Shown: in pieces, positions 1 through 8,853 of the stretch | Numbering within the stretch: the first letter of the stretch is position 1 | Layout: each line of letters begins with the position of its first letter | Source: Stephanodiscus triporus | Taxonomy: Eukaryota > Bacillariophyta > Thalassiosirophyceae > Thalassiosirales > Thalassiosiraceae | Assembly (NCBI GenBank): GCA_036939755.1 | Contig: JALLAZ010000193.1 | Location: 1-19,727 of the forward strand | Length of the DNA: 19,727 nucleotides | Reading direction: 5' to 3' | Position numbers and translations under genes: made by a program | The notes under the pieces: model-generated | The model's database searches: none | Told to the model about the DNA's origin: nothing | Seen by the model: only the letters and a program-made list of their open reading frames with translations

Positions 1-143
1 CGGGGAAAGATTTCTTTGATAAAATTTGACTCCGACAAGCAAACCTTTTGGAGAGTGTCGCTAACAAAAATACAAAATACATATCGTACGATAGGATAAG
101 AACTCAATAACACACTCTTGAAGTCCCGACCGCCCCGGAAGTA

Positions 144-995
144 ATGCTGAAGTTATCACTGATCAGCATTCAATTTCTACAGGTGATGCCGTTCGGCATC
201 GTCAGTCAAGACCAACAATGGCACAATCGCGTACAAACGAAGCGACTTGAATCAATTACGTCCCTAGGAAAGATTATTATCGACCCGACGAGACAAACGA
301 GTACCCGGCTGTGTGCCGACTACCATCAGCAAGGTGACACTGTCGATGATCGCGGAAGCTCTTACCAGTCATCGGCTCCCGTCACCAAAGGAATTGTTGC
401 ATCGTTGACATCGCTAACCAATTCTATCCTCCAAGCCAAGAAATATACTACTACCTCAGCGCCGGCAGCGACCGAATCGAACATAATATCGAGGGCCCCC
501 ACGTCGCCGCAAGAACTACTAACAAGAATACAGAATGATTATACCGAAAACAATTATCTATGGACAGGCAACTTAGATACATCCTCCTTCGTATCCAATT
601 GCACATTTACCGATCCTACGTTGTCCTTTGTGGGTGTTGAGAAGTACCTCGAAAATGTCAGAAACTTGGTGCCGGTTGTGAGGTATTTACTAGGTGATGA
701 AGAATCAAGTCGTTCGGACTTAATGCATATTACACTGAATGACGAGGAAAAGTATATCGAAACGCGATGGAATATGATTGGAGAGCTGAATAACTTGTTT
801 TGGAAGCCCAAGATTGATGTTATTGGCCGAACAAAGTTTTGGTATCAAGAGATTTCTCATGAGAAAGATGATGTGATAGAATCTGCATTTCAAGTTTATT
901 TTTATGATGAAATGTGGGAAATCCCCGCTGGATTGGCATTGCTGCAGTTGGTAACAAAGGCGGAAACGATTGCAAATATAGGCGTGAAGAAGTAG
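144..995 (+). CDS. NTF2-like (DUF2358/SnoaL-like fold) protein, possibly organelle-targeted
   Basis: A 283-residue single-exon protein. The C-terminal half (about residues 122-272) resembles the DUF2358/NTF2-like proteins of plants and algae. The pattern is a helix with NYLWTGNLD (137-145), then FTDP (155-158) and FVGVEKYLENV, a beta-rich stretch with WKP (220-222), and an aromatic-rich W-E-I-P segment (258-261) before the last helix. Plant relatives show the same order of NYL-TGNL, FADP, WKP and WNVP signatures. Their biochemical role is not established, and the fold is a small cone that often binds a ligand. The first 20 residues are hydrophobic and could be a signal or targeting sequence, followed by about 100 residues of Ser/Thr-rich, poorly conserved sequence. 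No clear ASAFAP motif is seen. The start is the first in-frame ATG. The bases just before the second Met (residue 15) look like a splice acceptor (ttctacag), so an upstream exon replacing the first 13 residues is possible. Family call fairly sure, localisation uncertain. Confidence 0.72.
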   Translation: MLKLSLISIQFLQVMPFGIVSQDQQWHNRVQTKRLESITSLGKIIIDPTRQTSTRLCADYHQQGDTVDDRGSSYQSSAPVTKGIVASLTSLTNSILQAKKYTTTSAPAATESNIISRAPTSPQELLTRIQNDYTENNYLWTGNLDTSSFVSNCTFTDPTLSFVGVEKYLENVRNLVPVVRYLLGDEESSRSDLMHITLNDEEKYIETRWNMIGELNNLFWKPKIDVIGRTKFWYQEISHEKDDVIESAFQVYFYDEMWEIPAGLALLQLVTKAETIANIGVKK

Positions 996-1623
996 CACCT
1001 TTTTCTGACACAAAACACGGAGTTGAGTTATTATGAGCAGCAAGGATTCCTACGCTGTATTTTTACGTTGAGAACATTAGTCGTCCTTCTTGATCGGTTG
1101 ATCTCGGACCAAGTCTGCGGCTTTGCCACAGACCATGAGCCCTTTCATACCTAATTAAAGGAAGTAATCAACAGGGAGATCCTTATCTCTCTCTCTCTCA
1201 CTCTCTCTCTCTACAAGTTGCAATTTGGGACATGGATGTCGTGGCGTACGTAAGGGATAGGAGGGGACGACTTAGATCTCCAGATCCACCAAGATGCACC
1301 TCATGGATGGAGCAGATAACACTACTTTCTCTCAGTTTGCTAATCTAACGAAAGCGTTGTTGTAAGTCACTTTCAACTTCTCTAAGCATATTTGACTTCT
1401 CTGATTCCTATCTGAGGCGGGGACGATATTCACATGCATGATGTTAAGTAATTCGCTCTCTGAGGGTATTTTTGATTCAATGACTCCTACGGGGGTAATT
1501 TTCTGTCTGTCGCATTGATTGGTCTGGGAGACATTCATCATGGGCATTTGTTGAACATATTTTGGATATAATGCGATTACACAGTTAAGTAGAACTACCT
1601 TCCAAGAGGTACGGCAGTACCAG
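996..1623. other. Convergent intergenic region without a supported gene
   Basis: The 3' ends of the NTF2-like gene (+) and the kinase gene (-) face each other here. I see a TC microsatellite near 1186-1212 and no conserved ORF. A 71-codon minus-strand frame at 1332-1547 has no recognisable features and is probably chance. Confidence 0.5.
1186..1212. repeat. (TC)n dinucleotide microsatellite
   Basis: About 13 TC units with one interruption (a CTCA step at 1199-1200). It lies in the convergent spacer, outside any supported coding region. Confidence 0.85.
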
Positions 1624-4178
1624 CTATTTCAGTCCCTTCGCGGGGTCACTAAACATCAATTGCAAGAGCTCTTCGTAATCGATTTTGTTGTTTTTCTTGA
1701 AATCCCCTTCCTCAATCATTTTATCAACAGTCTCCATGTCATAATCTTTCCCCAAAATATTCTTCAGATCCTCGTGTGTGATATACCCCTTTCCATCAGT
1801 GTCGATCCTGTCGAATGCCTCACTCAAGCGATCTAACGTTACAAGGCCATGACTTTCTGCCAATGCTGCCAAAAACTCTGCATAGTGAATGTGTCCAGAT
1901 TTGTCTCTGTCGATCCCAGAAAAGAGGTCTTTCGTTCGTTTCTCGTCAACTTCCGGTGATACTTTCTCGACAGCAGCAATGAGCTCTTGCAGAGTGATTG
2001 TTCCAGTATTTTCAGTGTCAGCCTGTAAGAATATCTCTCGTAGCTTGCCCACATCTGACCTGTCCATTGTGTTGGCCATGGTAAGCAATATCGTCTTTTT
2101 CATTAATCCAAATTTTGTATATCTTTCTATATCAGCGACATTAATTTCAACATGGTCTTCCTCATTTGTCATGGATTTCTCTGCCTTTTTCGCTTTGACT
2201 ACGTTATTAACATGCTTTGCGATATGTTTTGCTCGAGCCTCGCACTCTGCAGGTGATGGATCCACATCAATGTCATTTTCTTCGAGCCATGATGCATTTG
2301 GTGCATTGCTAGCTTCACTACTGCTATCACATTCATCATCTTCCGGCAGATCTGGCGATCTAATAAACTCAGGCTGCTTTAACATTATTTTCTTTGCCTG
2401 CCACTCATCCCAGATTTTGTCCACCTCAGGGCCCCAAACCTTGTGCAGGAATTCCAAAGCCTGCTTTGAGGTCCAGCGTCTATTCGGGTCCGCCTCGAGA
2501 CAGCCCTTGATAAATTGTCTGGCTTGCATTGTGATTCCACGCCCATTCCACGTGATTCCAAATTCAAAATCAGCCTGGTCAAGAGGCATAGACATTAGGC
2601 GAAAACTTGATCACGAATGCTGTGTCCAAGACGCAGAAAGCACCAACACTCACCCTTTGCAACCTATCAAGCAGATTCTTATCCTTTAAATCCAGAGACG
2701 TCTTGATGAATGGAAATTCTCCCGAAAGCATAATGAAAGCAATGATACCCACTGCCCAGACATCAGTCTTATCTGTAATAACTTCGCCACCTAAACGAAA
2801 ATCCTTGCTCGATAAAAGTAATGACGCCGTCTCCGGACTCATCGTATAGGGGGTACGCGTGTAATCTGTAGCAAGCGCCGCCCGATCAAACATTCGCGAC
2901 AGACCAAAATCAATCAAGCGAACGGTGGCGCCCTTGGTGTTATTCTCATACAATACGTTTTCGAGTTTAATGTCACGATGGACGATGCCCATGCGATGGA
3001 GGTAGGTCAACGCTCGCAGTATCTGTTCAAAGACGTTTTTGGCGTCGTGTTCATTGTGTTTGCGGGCGGAGAGGTCGCCTCCTGAGCAAAGTTCAGTGAC
3101 TAGCCATAGTTTTCCTGAGTGCGACGTTTATAAATTTGGATGAGATGCGTAACCACGAAAGATGTGTAGGTAGGCGTGTGCAACAAGAGTCTGCCACTCA
3201 CGCTTAACATGATACACCTCGTAAAGCTTCAAGACATATGGATGATCCTACCAAAAACGAAGCGAAATGGAGAGGCGTGAGCAATTACTGGACGTCAATT
3301 GAACGAATGTATCACCACTGGACACCTACCAACTTTCTCATGATCATGATCTCATTGATCAGCTCCCGAATATCAGCGGTATTAATCCTACTAGTCATAA
3401 CAGTCTTGACGGCAAACGTCCTCTGAAAATGCACTCCTTTGTTTGCCTTTTCGATACTCTTGGAACTGTCCGCAGTTAGTGTACGAGAGAAGGTGGGGGT
3501 GGGAGTTGGGGTAGAAGAGTGGCTATTTTCAGTGACACTAATATCCGAATTCGAATTAGTATCGGTTCTCGTAAAGGCAACGCTCGAATCACTCGGTTGC
3601 CTACCCATACTCTTCTTATCCTTCATAATTGATTTAGCAGGCATGATGGGGGATTTGGGAGGCTCGTAACCGCCCGGAATGACGGCATCGGAACTGATGA
3701 AGGGTGTCAAATCGGAATTCGCATCTTCATCTAGCTTTTGACCGCTCTTGTCCCCCGCCTTACCAACCTGTTTCGTAATCACTTTCTTCGTCTTGTGCAC
3801 CATCCCCTTGAGCGATCTGTGACGACGATCAGAGCCGGGAGAGGCGTCAGAGTCATCCAACGCCGAATTCTGCTTTCTAGAACGAGCCTTCTCCTTCGCG
3901 TCCTCCCTCTTTTTCGTCGATATCAAATCGTCGTCGCCGTCGTCGCCATCCTTCGTTCTATCGCGCGTCAAGTCATTGTGATGGCCGGTAGTTTTGCGAC
4001 GGACGGTGAACACCTCCCCCATGTGCCCCCGCCCAAGCACGTCGATGACGTCGTACACGTCTGTGACGGCGACGCCGTAGCGGTACCACGCCGAGGCGGA
4101 CTCGCGTTCGGTGAGGTCCTTGACGTGGCCAGTGAGGTCATCGATAGAGGCACCGTTCTTGCCCGCGGAGTTACCCAT
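1624..4178 (-). CDS. Calcium-dependent protein kinase (CDPK-type), four exons, long N-lobe insert
   Basis: Exons on the minus strand are 4178-3330, 3284-3239-type small exon (about 3243-3198, 46 nt, encoding DHPYVLKLYEVYHVK), 3114-2654 and 2574-1624. Donors are GTAGGT, GTGAGT and GTGAGT, acceptors are AG, and the frames join exactly, giving 768 residues. The order is MGNS (possible N-myristoylation), Gly-loop GRGHMG (49-54), a low-complexity insert (about 66-252), FAVK with Lys258, alphaC Glu276, HRD Asp346, DFG Asp367, then four EF-hands with loops starting at Asp638, Asp674, Asp710 and Asp743. The fourth loop is weak, with Lys at several liganding positions. In this family Ca2+ binding to the EF-hands relieves an autoinhibitory junction (here about 590-625) and activates Ser/Thr phosphorylation. 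Odd points are the roughly 185-residue insert between beta2 and beta3 and MSPE in place of APE. It is transcribed away from the rhodanese gene across about 295 bp. Confidence 0.9.
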
Positions 4179-4473
4179 TCTTTGTTTGCGTTTCGATCGA
4201 TGTCGATGGAAGTTTAGTTGATGATAGCCGATGCCTTTGCCCTCTTGGGATTCGCGAATGCTGTCGGGTCCGTCTTGAGGGAGTCAATTCCCTCTTCTCC
4301 ACACAATCTGAATCTTCCGTGTATCATCTTCTTCTCCCCCAAAATCAAAATATTTTGAAAGTCCTTAGGGACTAAGATATTTCTCGACGTTACGTTGGAA
4401 TCCATTCTGGGCACACACGGACATTTGTCTCTTTGGAAAATCCCACAACCTCTTTCCACTCAGACGATCGACG
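4179..4473. promoter_or_regulatory. Putative shared promoter between kinase (-) and rhodanese (+) genes
   Basis: The two start codons are 295 bp apart and point away from each other, so this stretch must hold both 5' UTRs and promoters. I see no clear TATA box. An 81-codon minus-strand frame at 4214-4459 overlaps it but has no conserved features. Confidence 0.5.
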
Positions 4474-5220
4474 ATGATCTTCCGCACGTTGGCATTCATT
4501 ACCGCCATCACCAAGTCCGGCGCATTCGCCTTCGCTCCTCGTTCGACGTTTACCGCATTCGCCGCTTCATCGCGTCATCATCTCGGCGCCGCCGTCACGA
4601 TTTCATCGTGGAATTGTGGTGAGAGGGTTTCGGCGCGACATTGATCGGAACATCAATATTTATTGAATGGAGAGAATGATTCGAAATAACTGATACTTGT
4701 GTCTATCATGACATCTACGTCACCAATTCGCCTTCATTCCTCTTTTTCCATTCGATCCTTGTAATAATTCGTATCGAATGCATCAAAACTAACAGCCAAG
4801 CCACCGGCGATACGCAACATGTCCGCCGAAACCACGCCCGAACCGACCAAGGCCGGGGTATCCTCGCCCGAGGAATTAAGAGATTTCGTATCCTCGGCCG
4901 GATCGAGGCTGTTGGTTGTCGACGTTCGTCATCCGGATGCGAGCGTCGAGCCCGGGGACGTCAAATCTCTCGCGGTGGCCGGATTCCCGGACAAGGAGAG
5001 CGACTACCGTCCCCGGGCGGTGAATCTCCCCTGGAGCCGAGAGACCAAATCGATGGAACTGCCGACGGTGGACCCGGACACGCCGATCATCACCCATTGC
5101 GGCGGGGGCGGGCGCGGACAGAAGGCGAAGGATTACCTGATGAAGAACGGGTTCACCAACGTCCTGAATGGAGGAGGGCCGAAGGAGACAGCTTGCTGGG
5201 CCGAATATGGCTCGAAATGA
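4474..5220 (+). CDS. Plastid-targeted rhodanese-domain protein, two exons
   Basis: A gene model starting at ATG 4819 would give only a 133-residue rhodanese. An upstream exon (4474-4618) splices cleanly to 4796-5220. The donor is GTGAGA, the intron has 177 nt, a CTAAC branch-like motif sits just before the CAG acceptor, and the phase-1 join keeps the frame. The product has 189 residues. It begins with a hydrophobic signal peptide followed by GAFA|FAPRS (cleavage after Ala19, Phe20 at +1), the diatom complex-plastid import motif, and then a Ser/Arg/Ala-rich transit peptide. The mature part has the rhodanese pattern LLVVDVR followed by the active-site loop CGGGGR (Cys150 to Arg155). Single-domain rhodaneses move sulfane sulfur through that cysteine, and the six-residue loop fits a sulfurtransferase more than a Cdc25-type phosphatase. 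The substrate is unknown. Confidence 0.82.
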
Positions 5221-5579
5221 ACAATTGATTGTGTCCTCGATTACTGTATGCATTGGTTTTATTGTCAGCAGAGAAATTAGGATGTCAAGAGAGATTAATA
5301 TCAGCCCATCTGTAGGAATCGTCTCTTGACTTACACACATGACACGACCTTTAATTTTCATCCATTTTATTCTAGAATAAGCAATGCATTGAGTCTTGAT
5401 CGTCGTGGACTTTCTAGCGTTGAACTTTAGCATCGGGACGACAGCGAATCCGCTCGTTTTAAATTGCGGCGGATACTGTATTCGTGACACTCATGCCGGC
5501 GACGTAGATCGTTCGGGTGTTTGTTGCATTCACAACACATAGTCGGCGACGACCTTCTAGAGGCGATTGACTATAAATG

Positions 5580-5595
5580 CCCCCCCCCCCCCCCC
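5580..5595. repeat. Poly-C homopolymer (16 C)
   Basis: An uninterrupted run of 16 cytosines immediately after a TATA-like sequence. Runs like this are prone to length error in sequencing and to slippage. Confidence 0.9.
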
Positions 5596-6164
5596 TCTCA
5601 TGTCAAATACGAAGATACTTTCACGGCCGAGGCCTATTTTTTCAACGTTGAAAAAGATCCATCGAGAGGGCGAAACACGAGAGTGTGAGAGCCAGCTTGT
5701 TTAGGGATTGAATTGTAGGGGACATAATGTCCCTCCACTGTTATGTAAGTACAACAAGAGTGGCGGGAAAAGTGAAAGTCCGATCCAAGGCTTTCTATTG
5801 CGCAACTTTGGAGGGCCGATGATGTACCTTTTTCATGACATCACGCCAAATGAGATGTTACGCGTTCCTTTTGCGCATATGCGAAAACGACTCACCGAAC
5901 GAAAAGGGACGCGCGGCGTGACGGTGCGATGACATCGCCTGCCAGCTCCAAATAGGAAACGTCCTTCCAATCCTTATTTTCGTCATGATGATTCGCCAAC
6001 GGTCCGCGGTTCTTGCTGTAAAAGATCATGACGCGCTCCCTCCCCCCCTCTACTCGGGGACGACCAGCACGTCGTCGTCATCGTCAGGAGGCACGGGTTC
6101 GGCGCGACGACCGACGACCGTCGTTGCCCCTCAAGGGGGCTCCCGCGACCCGCGACGTCGTCAT

Positions 6165-6195
6165 CTCCTCCTCCTCCTCCTCCTCCTCCTCCTCC
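6165..6195. repeat. (CTC)n trinucleotide tract
   Basis: Ten or so perfect CTC units in the gap before the MO25 gene. The strand is pure pyrimidine. Confidence 0.85.
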
Positions 6196-6445
6196 CCGAA
6201 GTCCAGCCCCGCCAGCCCCAACGACGGCCTGGGACAGGAGTCCCTAAGTACCATACCTATGTAGAATAACGGTTGCGAGTTCGCAAATTCATCTTTGTTT
6301 TACGTTCGTGCGTGCGATACTTTTTTGTTTTTTACATACACTCTTGGTACTCTACGAGGTATCTCTAGATAAAATTTCCTATGGTACGATAGGGTGAAAT
6401 AAGATATGCATCTCCTCGAATCTCTCAAACCTGGGATATTCGACC

Positions 6446-6619
6446 ATGCTCGAGAACCAAGCCTTCGGCTGGCTCAAGCTCTCCATCAAGGGACTGGGGG
6501 GATCGACACCCCCCTCCATCGCGGGCAGTCCCAGAAATTCCGCGGCGATCGGCGCCTGCTCGGATCCGGCCGTTCTCGTGGGCGGCTTGTCGCGGGACTT
6601 CGACGCCGTGCTGCGGCAT

Positions 6620-6654
<35 letters not shown>

Positions 6655-8045
6655 CGCCGTCGCCGCCGCCCCCCCGGAAAACTCGCCCGCCTCCTCCTCG
6701 TCGTGCCCCCCGGAAGGAGTGTCGTCGACGACGTCCGGGGACGGGACCGTCGTCGTCGTCGACGACGACGGAGCGTCCGCCCCGACGACGTCTTACGCCG
6801 ACCGCCTCGACGACCTGACGGCGCGCCTCGACAGGATCAAGACCCTCCTGTACGAGGAGCGCTCCGGGGCGTCGTCGGGCGCGTACCGTCCGGGCGACTG
6901 GACCCCGTCGATCGCACGGGGGGTGTTCGAGAGTTTTACGACGACGGTGTCCCCGGCGGCGGTGGAGTCCTCGGGCGACGACGACGACGACGACGCCCCT
7001 CCCCTCCACGCCCTCCTCCCCAGGATGGTGAACGACCTCCCGCTCCTGCCTTTCGAGGCGCGGAAGTCGGTGTCCGCGATATTCAATTACCTCCTGGTAT
7101 GCGGCCTCGACGGCGCGGACGCGAGGCAATTCGCGGGCGTTTCCACCGCCTTCGCCGCGTACGTGCTCGGCCGCGCCGACGAGATCATCGGGAGGCTCGT
7201 CCGAGCGCACGATTCCGAGGCGACGACCGCCGCCGGCGGCGGCGGTAGCCGCGTCGACATCACGTTGCTGTGCGGTTCGATGCTGCGGTCGTCCTTGCGT
7301 CACGCGTCGATATACGGTTGGATGCTGTCCGACGGGAATTGCGAGCGACTCGTGTACCCCTTCCTCGACAGGCACGTTCACGATCCCAACTTCGACGTTA
7401 GCAGCGACGCGCTCGAGACGGTCCGGGTCATGTTTACCGGCAGCGCATCGTCCAACGCCGCGTCGGGCATAGGGATGGGGAACGCGTCGGCCGAGGAGCA
7501 CCGGCAGGTCATGGAGGGCATCGCGTCCGACTTTTTGAATCGTAAGTACGGAGACGTCATCGACGATCGCGTTAACAGAAAGTGCCTGTCGCCCGACGCC
7601 AATTACATGACGCGACGGATGACGCTGCAGCTTTTGTCGTCAATACTGCTAAATCGCGCGAATTACAACGTCATGATGATGTACATATCGTCGTCGAGGA
7701 ATCTGGTGACGATCCTATGCCTGCTGCGGGACCCGTCGCCCCACATCACGCTCGATGCTTTCCAAGTATTCAAGATATTCGTGGCCAATCCAAACAAGGT
7801 GAGTGACTTTTCGCGTGTACGTTGGACAATTCGTTTGCTTGAAAGGGGTGCCGGGCAATTAACAATGCGCTAACCACCTCGTACGAAAATCGAAGCCGCC
7901 GGAGGTGGTGAAAATCCTGTTCGACAACAAGGTGAAGCTTGTGAAATATTTGGAAGGATTGCACAAGGAAAGGGAAAGCAGCGACGATCAATACAGAGAC
8001 GAGAAGCAACTGGTGATTTCCACATTAGAGAGATTGCAGATATAG
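6446..8045 (+). CDS. MO25/CAB39 family scaffold protein, two exons
   Basis: Exon 1 (6446-7798) joins exon 2 (7896-8045) across a 97-nt GTGAGT...AG intron with CTAAC near its 3' end, giving 500 residues. The family is recognised from DPAVLVGGL (40-48, like the SPADIV-L start), IKTLLYEE (131-138), LPFEARKSVSAIFNYLL (201-217), ITLLCGSMLRSSLRH (272-286), FDVSSDALETV (316-326), NYMTRRMTLQLLSSILLNR (386-404), and DAFQVFKIFVANPNK followed by a short C-terminal helix. MO25 is an all-helical scaffold that binds STRAD and LKB1 or germinal-centre kinases and activates them allosterically. Usual length is about 340 residues; here the excess comes from Ser-, Asp- and Ala-rich inserts at 60-118 and 168-185. 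The N-terminal motif argues that the start at 6446 is right. Frames overlapping on both strands are shadows caused by the CGTCGT-rich codons. Confidence 0.9.
6620..6654. repeat. (CGT)n/(GTC)n trinucleotide repeat in MO25 exon 1
   Basis: About eleven units read as a poly-Ser tract (residues 60-70). The same trinucleotide recurs in TTI1 exon 1. Confidence 0.85.
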
Positions 8046-8252
8046 CTCAGAGGAATAGAGGTCAATACAGGTGTATGATGAATGTGTAGGTAAAGGCGTA
8101 AAACTGTCATCACTGTCAACCTCTCCCTCGTGCTTTTTAATAGTTGCTGAATGCCAATCGCCCGGTACCACCGTCTATTACCGCACTTGCATACCTGCCC
8201 AGTTCCCCCAAAGAAGCACCTGTCCCTCAGGGTACGATACTAAACAACACCC

Positions 8253-8553
8253 CTAGCTCTTGTAGCAGAGTATCCCAACCTTGCCGTAATACAAATGCAA
8301 GAGGAACTTCTGCTGGCAACTAATGTTGAATCCAAACCCCTCCCCGATGGCGCACTGCCACGACGGGCCGAATTTCTTATCAAGCGTGTTCTTGATCACG
8401 GCGGAGGCACCTTCGTAATCGCGACTGATCTGGAACTTGTCTAGGGCCGCGGTGCACACCTCAACGGCCTCGTTTCCCATTTCGGTTGGCATGTCAGAGT
8501 ACTGTGCGGAGGAATCGGAACGTGTGTGTGAGAGAGCGAGAGAGATAGAGAGC

Positions 8554-8606
<53 letters not shown>

Positions 8607-8680
8607 ACCTTCACAAGAGGCTTTTTCATGCTCTTTTGGAACTCTTCCTGGTCGACCGCCGTCCCAGAAGATTTCACCAT
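8253..8680 (-). CDS. DNAL4: Axonemal dynein light chain, DNAL4/LC10 type, two exons
   Basis: Exon 1 (8680-8609) encodes 24 residues ending KKPLVK. It is joined through a 107-nt GTAAAA...CAG intron to exon 2 (8501-8253), which begins YSDMPTEM. The 106-residue product is an LC8-fold protein. Compared with ordinary cytoplasmic LC8 it has the features of the DNAL4/LC10 branch: PLV-x-x-SDMPTEM before helix 1, DKKFGPSW, and IGEGFGF (76-82), then the beta-strand ending LYYGKVGILCYKS. Chlamydomonas LC10 belongs to the outer-arm dynein intermediate-chain/light-chain complex, so the protein should act in flagella. It converges with MO25 and diverges from the gene at 8854. It could in principle be another LC8 paralogue, but the PLV-SDMP and IGEGFGF segments favour DNAL4. 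Confidence 0.9.
8522..8602. repeat. Compound GT/GA microsatellite filling the DNAL4 intron
   Basis: It contains short GT and GA runs, then (GT)8 at 8554-8570 and (AG)16 at 8571-8602. On the transcribed strand it is a long CT then CA pyrimidine-rich tract beginning six bases after the 5' splice site. Confidence 0.92.
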
Positions 8681-8853
8681 GTTTTTACTGAGCTACTAAC
8701 GGAGAAAGAAGGAGAGGTGGGCCCACAAAGAGACGCAGCGAAGTGTTCCTTTTATTTTTAAAAATTCGAAATGAAAAGGACCAAACTAAAATCCATAGAG
8801 AAAGGTGACACAGACGACGTTGACGGGCAAGCGACGTTGATAGCGTCGATGAC
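8681..8853. promoter_or_regulatory. Putative bidirectional promoter, DNAL4 (-) / acidic protein (+)
   Basis: Only 173 bp separates the two diverging start codons. No TATA box is obvious. The short span suggests the genes share regulation. Confidence 0.45.

Larger units (their letters stand above)
5221..6445. other. Longest intergenic stretch; no supported gene
   Basis: It holds a TATA-like ctataaat at about 5570-5577 directly before a 16-base C run, and a CTC tract at about 6165-6195. Short plus-strand frames lie at 5599-5703, 5708-5932 (74 codons), 5985-6269 and 6028-6264. The last two overlap in different frames through the trinucleotide tract, which is typical of low-complexity DNA and not of genes. 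None matches a family I know. The last 200 bp presumably carry the MO25 promoter and 5' UTR. Confidence 0.5.

Noticed and set aside
1889..2689. 266-codon plus-strand frame opposite the kinase EF-hand exon
   Set aside because: Antisense to clear EF-hand coding sequence and runs through the intron; no recognisable features.
4214..4459. 81-codon minus-strand frame between kinase and rhodanese genes
   Set aside because: Lies in the divergent promoter/5' UTR space with no motif and no sensible splice to the kinase, which has its own MGNS start.
5985..6269. 94- and 78-codon overlapping plus-strand frames before MO25
   Set aside because: Both are driven by the CTC tract in two frames; there is no join to MO25 exon 1, whose N-terminal motif is already complete.
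6425..7501. 358-codon minus-strand frame, and a 280-codon plus frame at 6406-7248, both over MO25 exon 1
   Set aside because: Arg/Gly-rich shadows of the trinucleotide repeats; only the 6446 frame shows MO25 motifs and joins exon 2.
8441..8680. Unspliced 79-codon reading of DNAL4 exon 1 through the microsatellite
   Set aside because: Translates the CT/CA repeat into Ser-Leu and Thr-His runs; the spliced model restores the DNAL4 sequence exactly.
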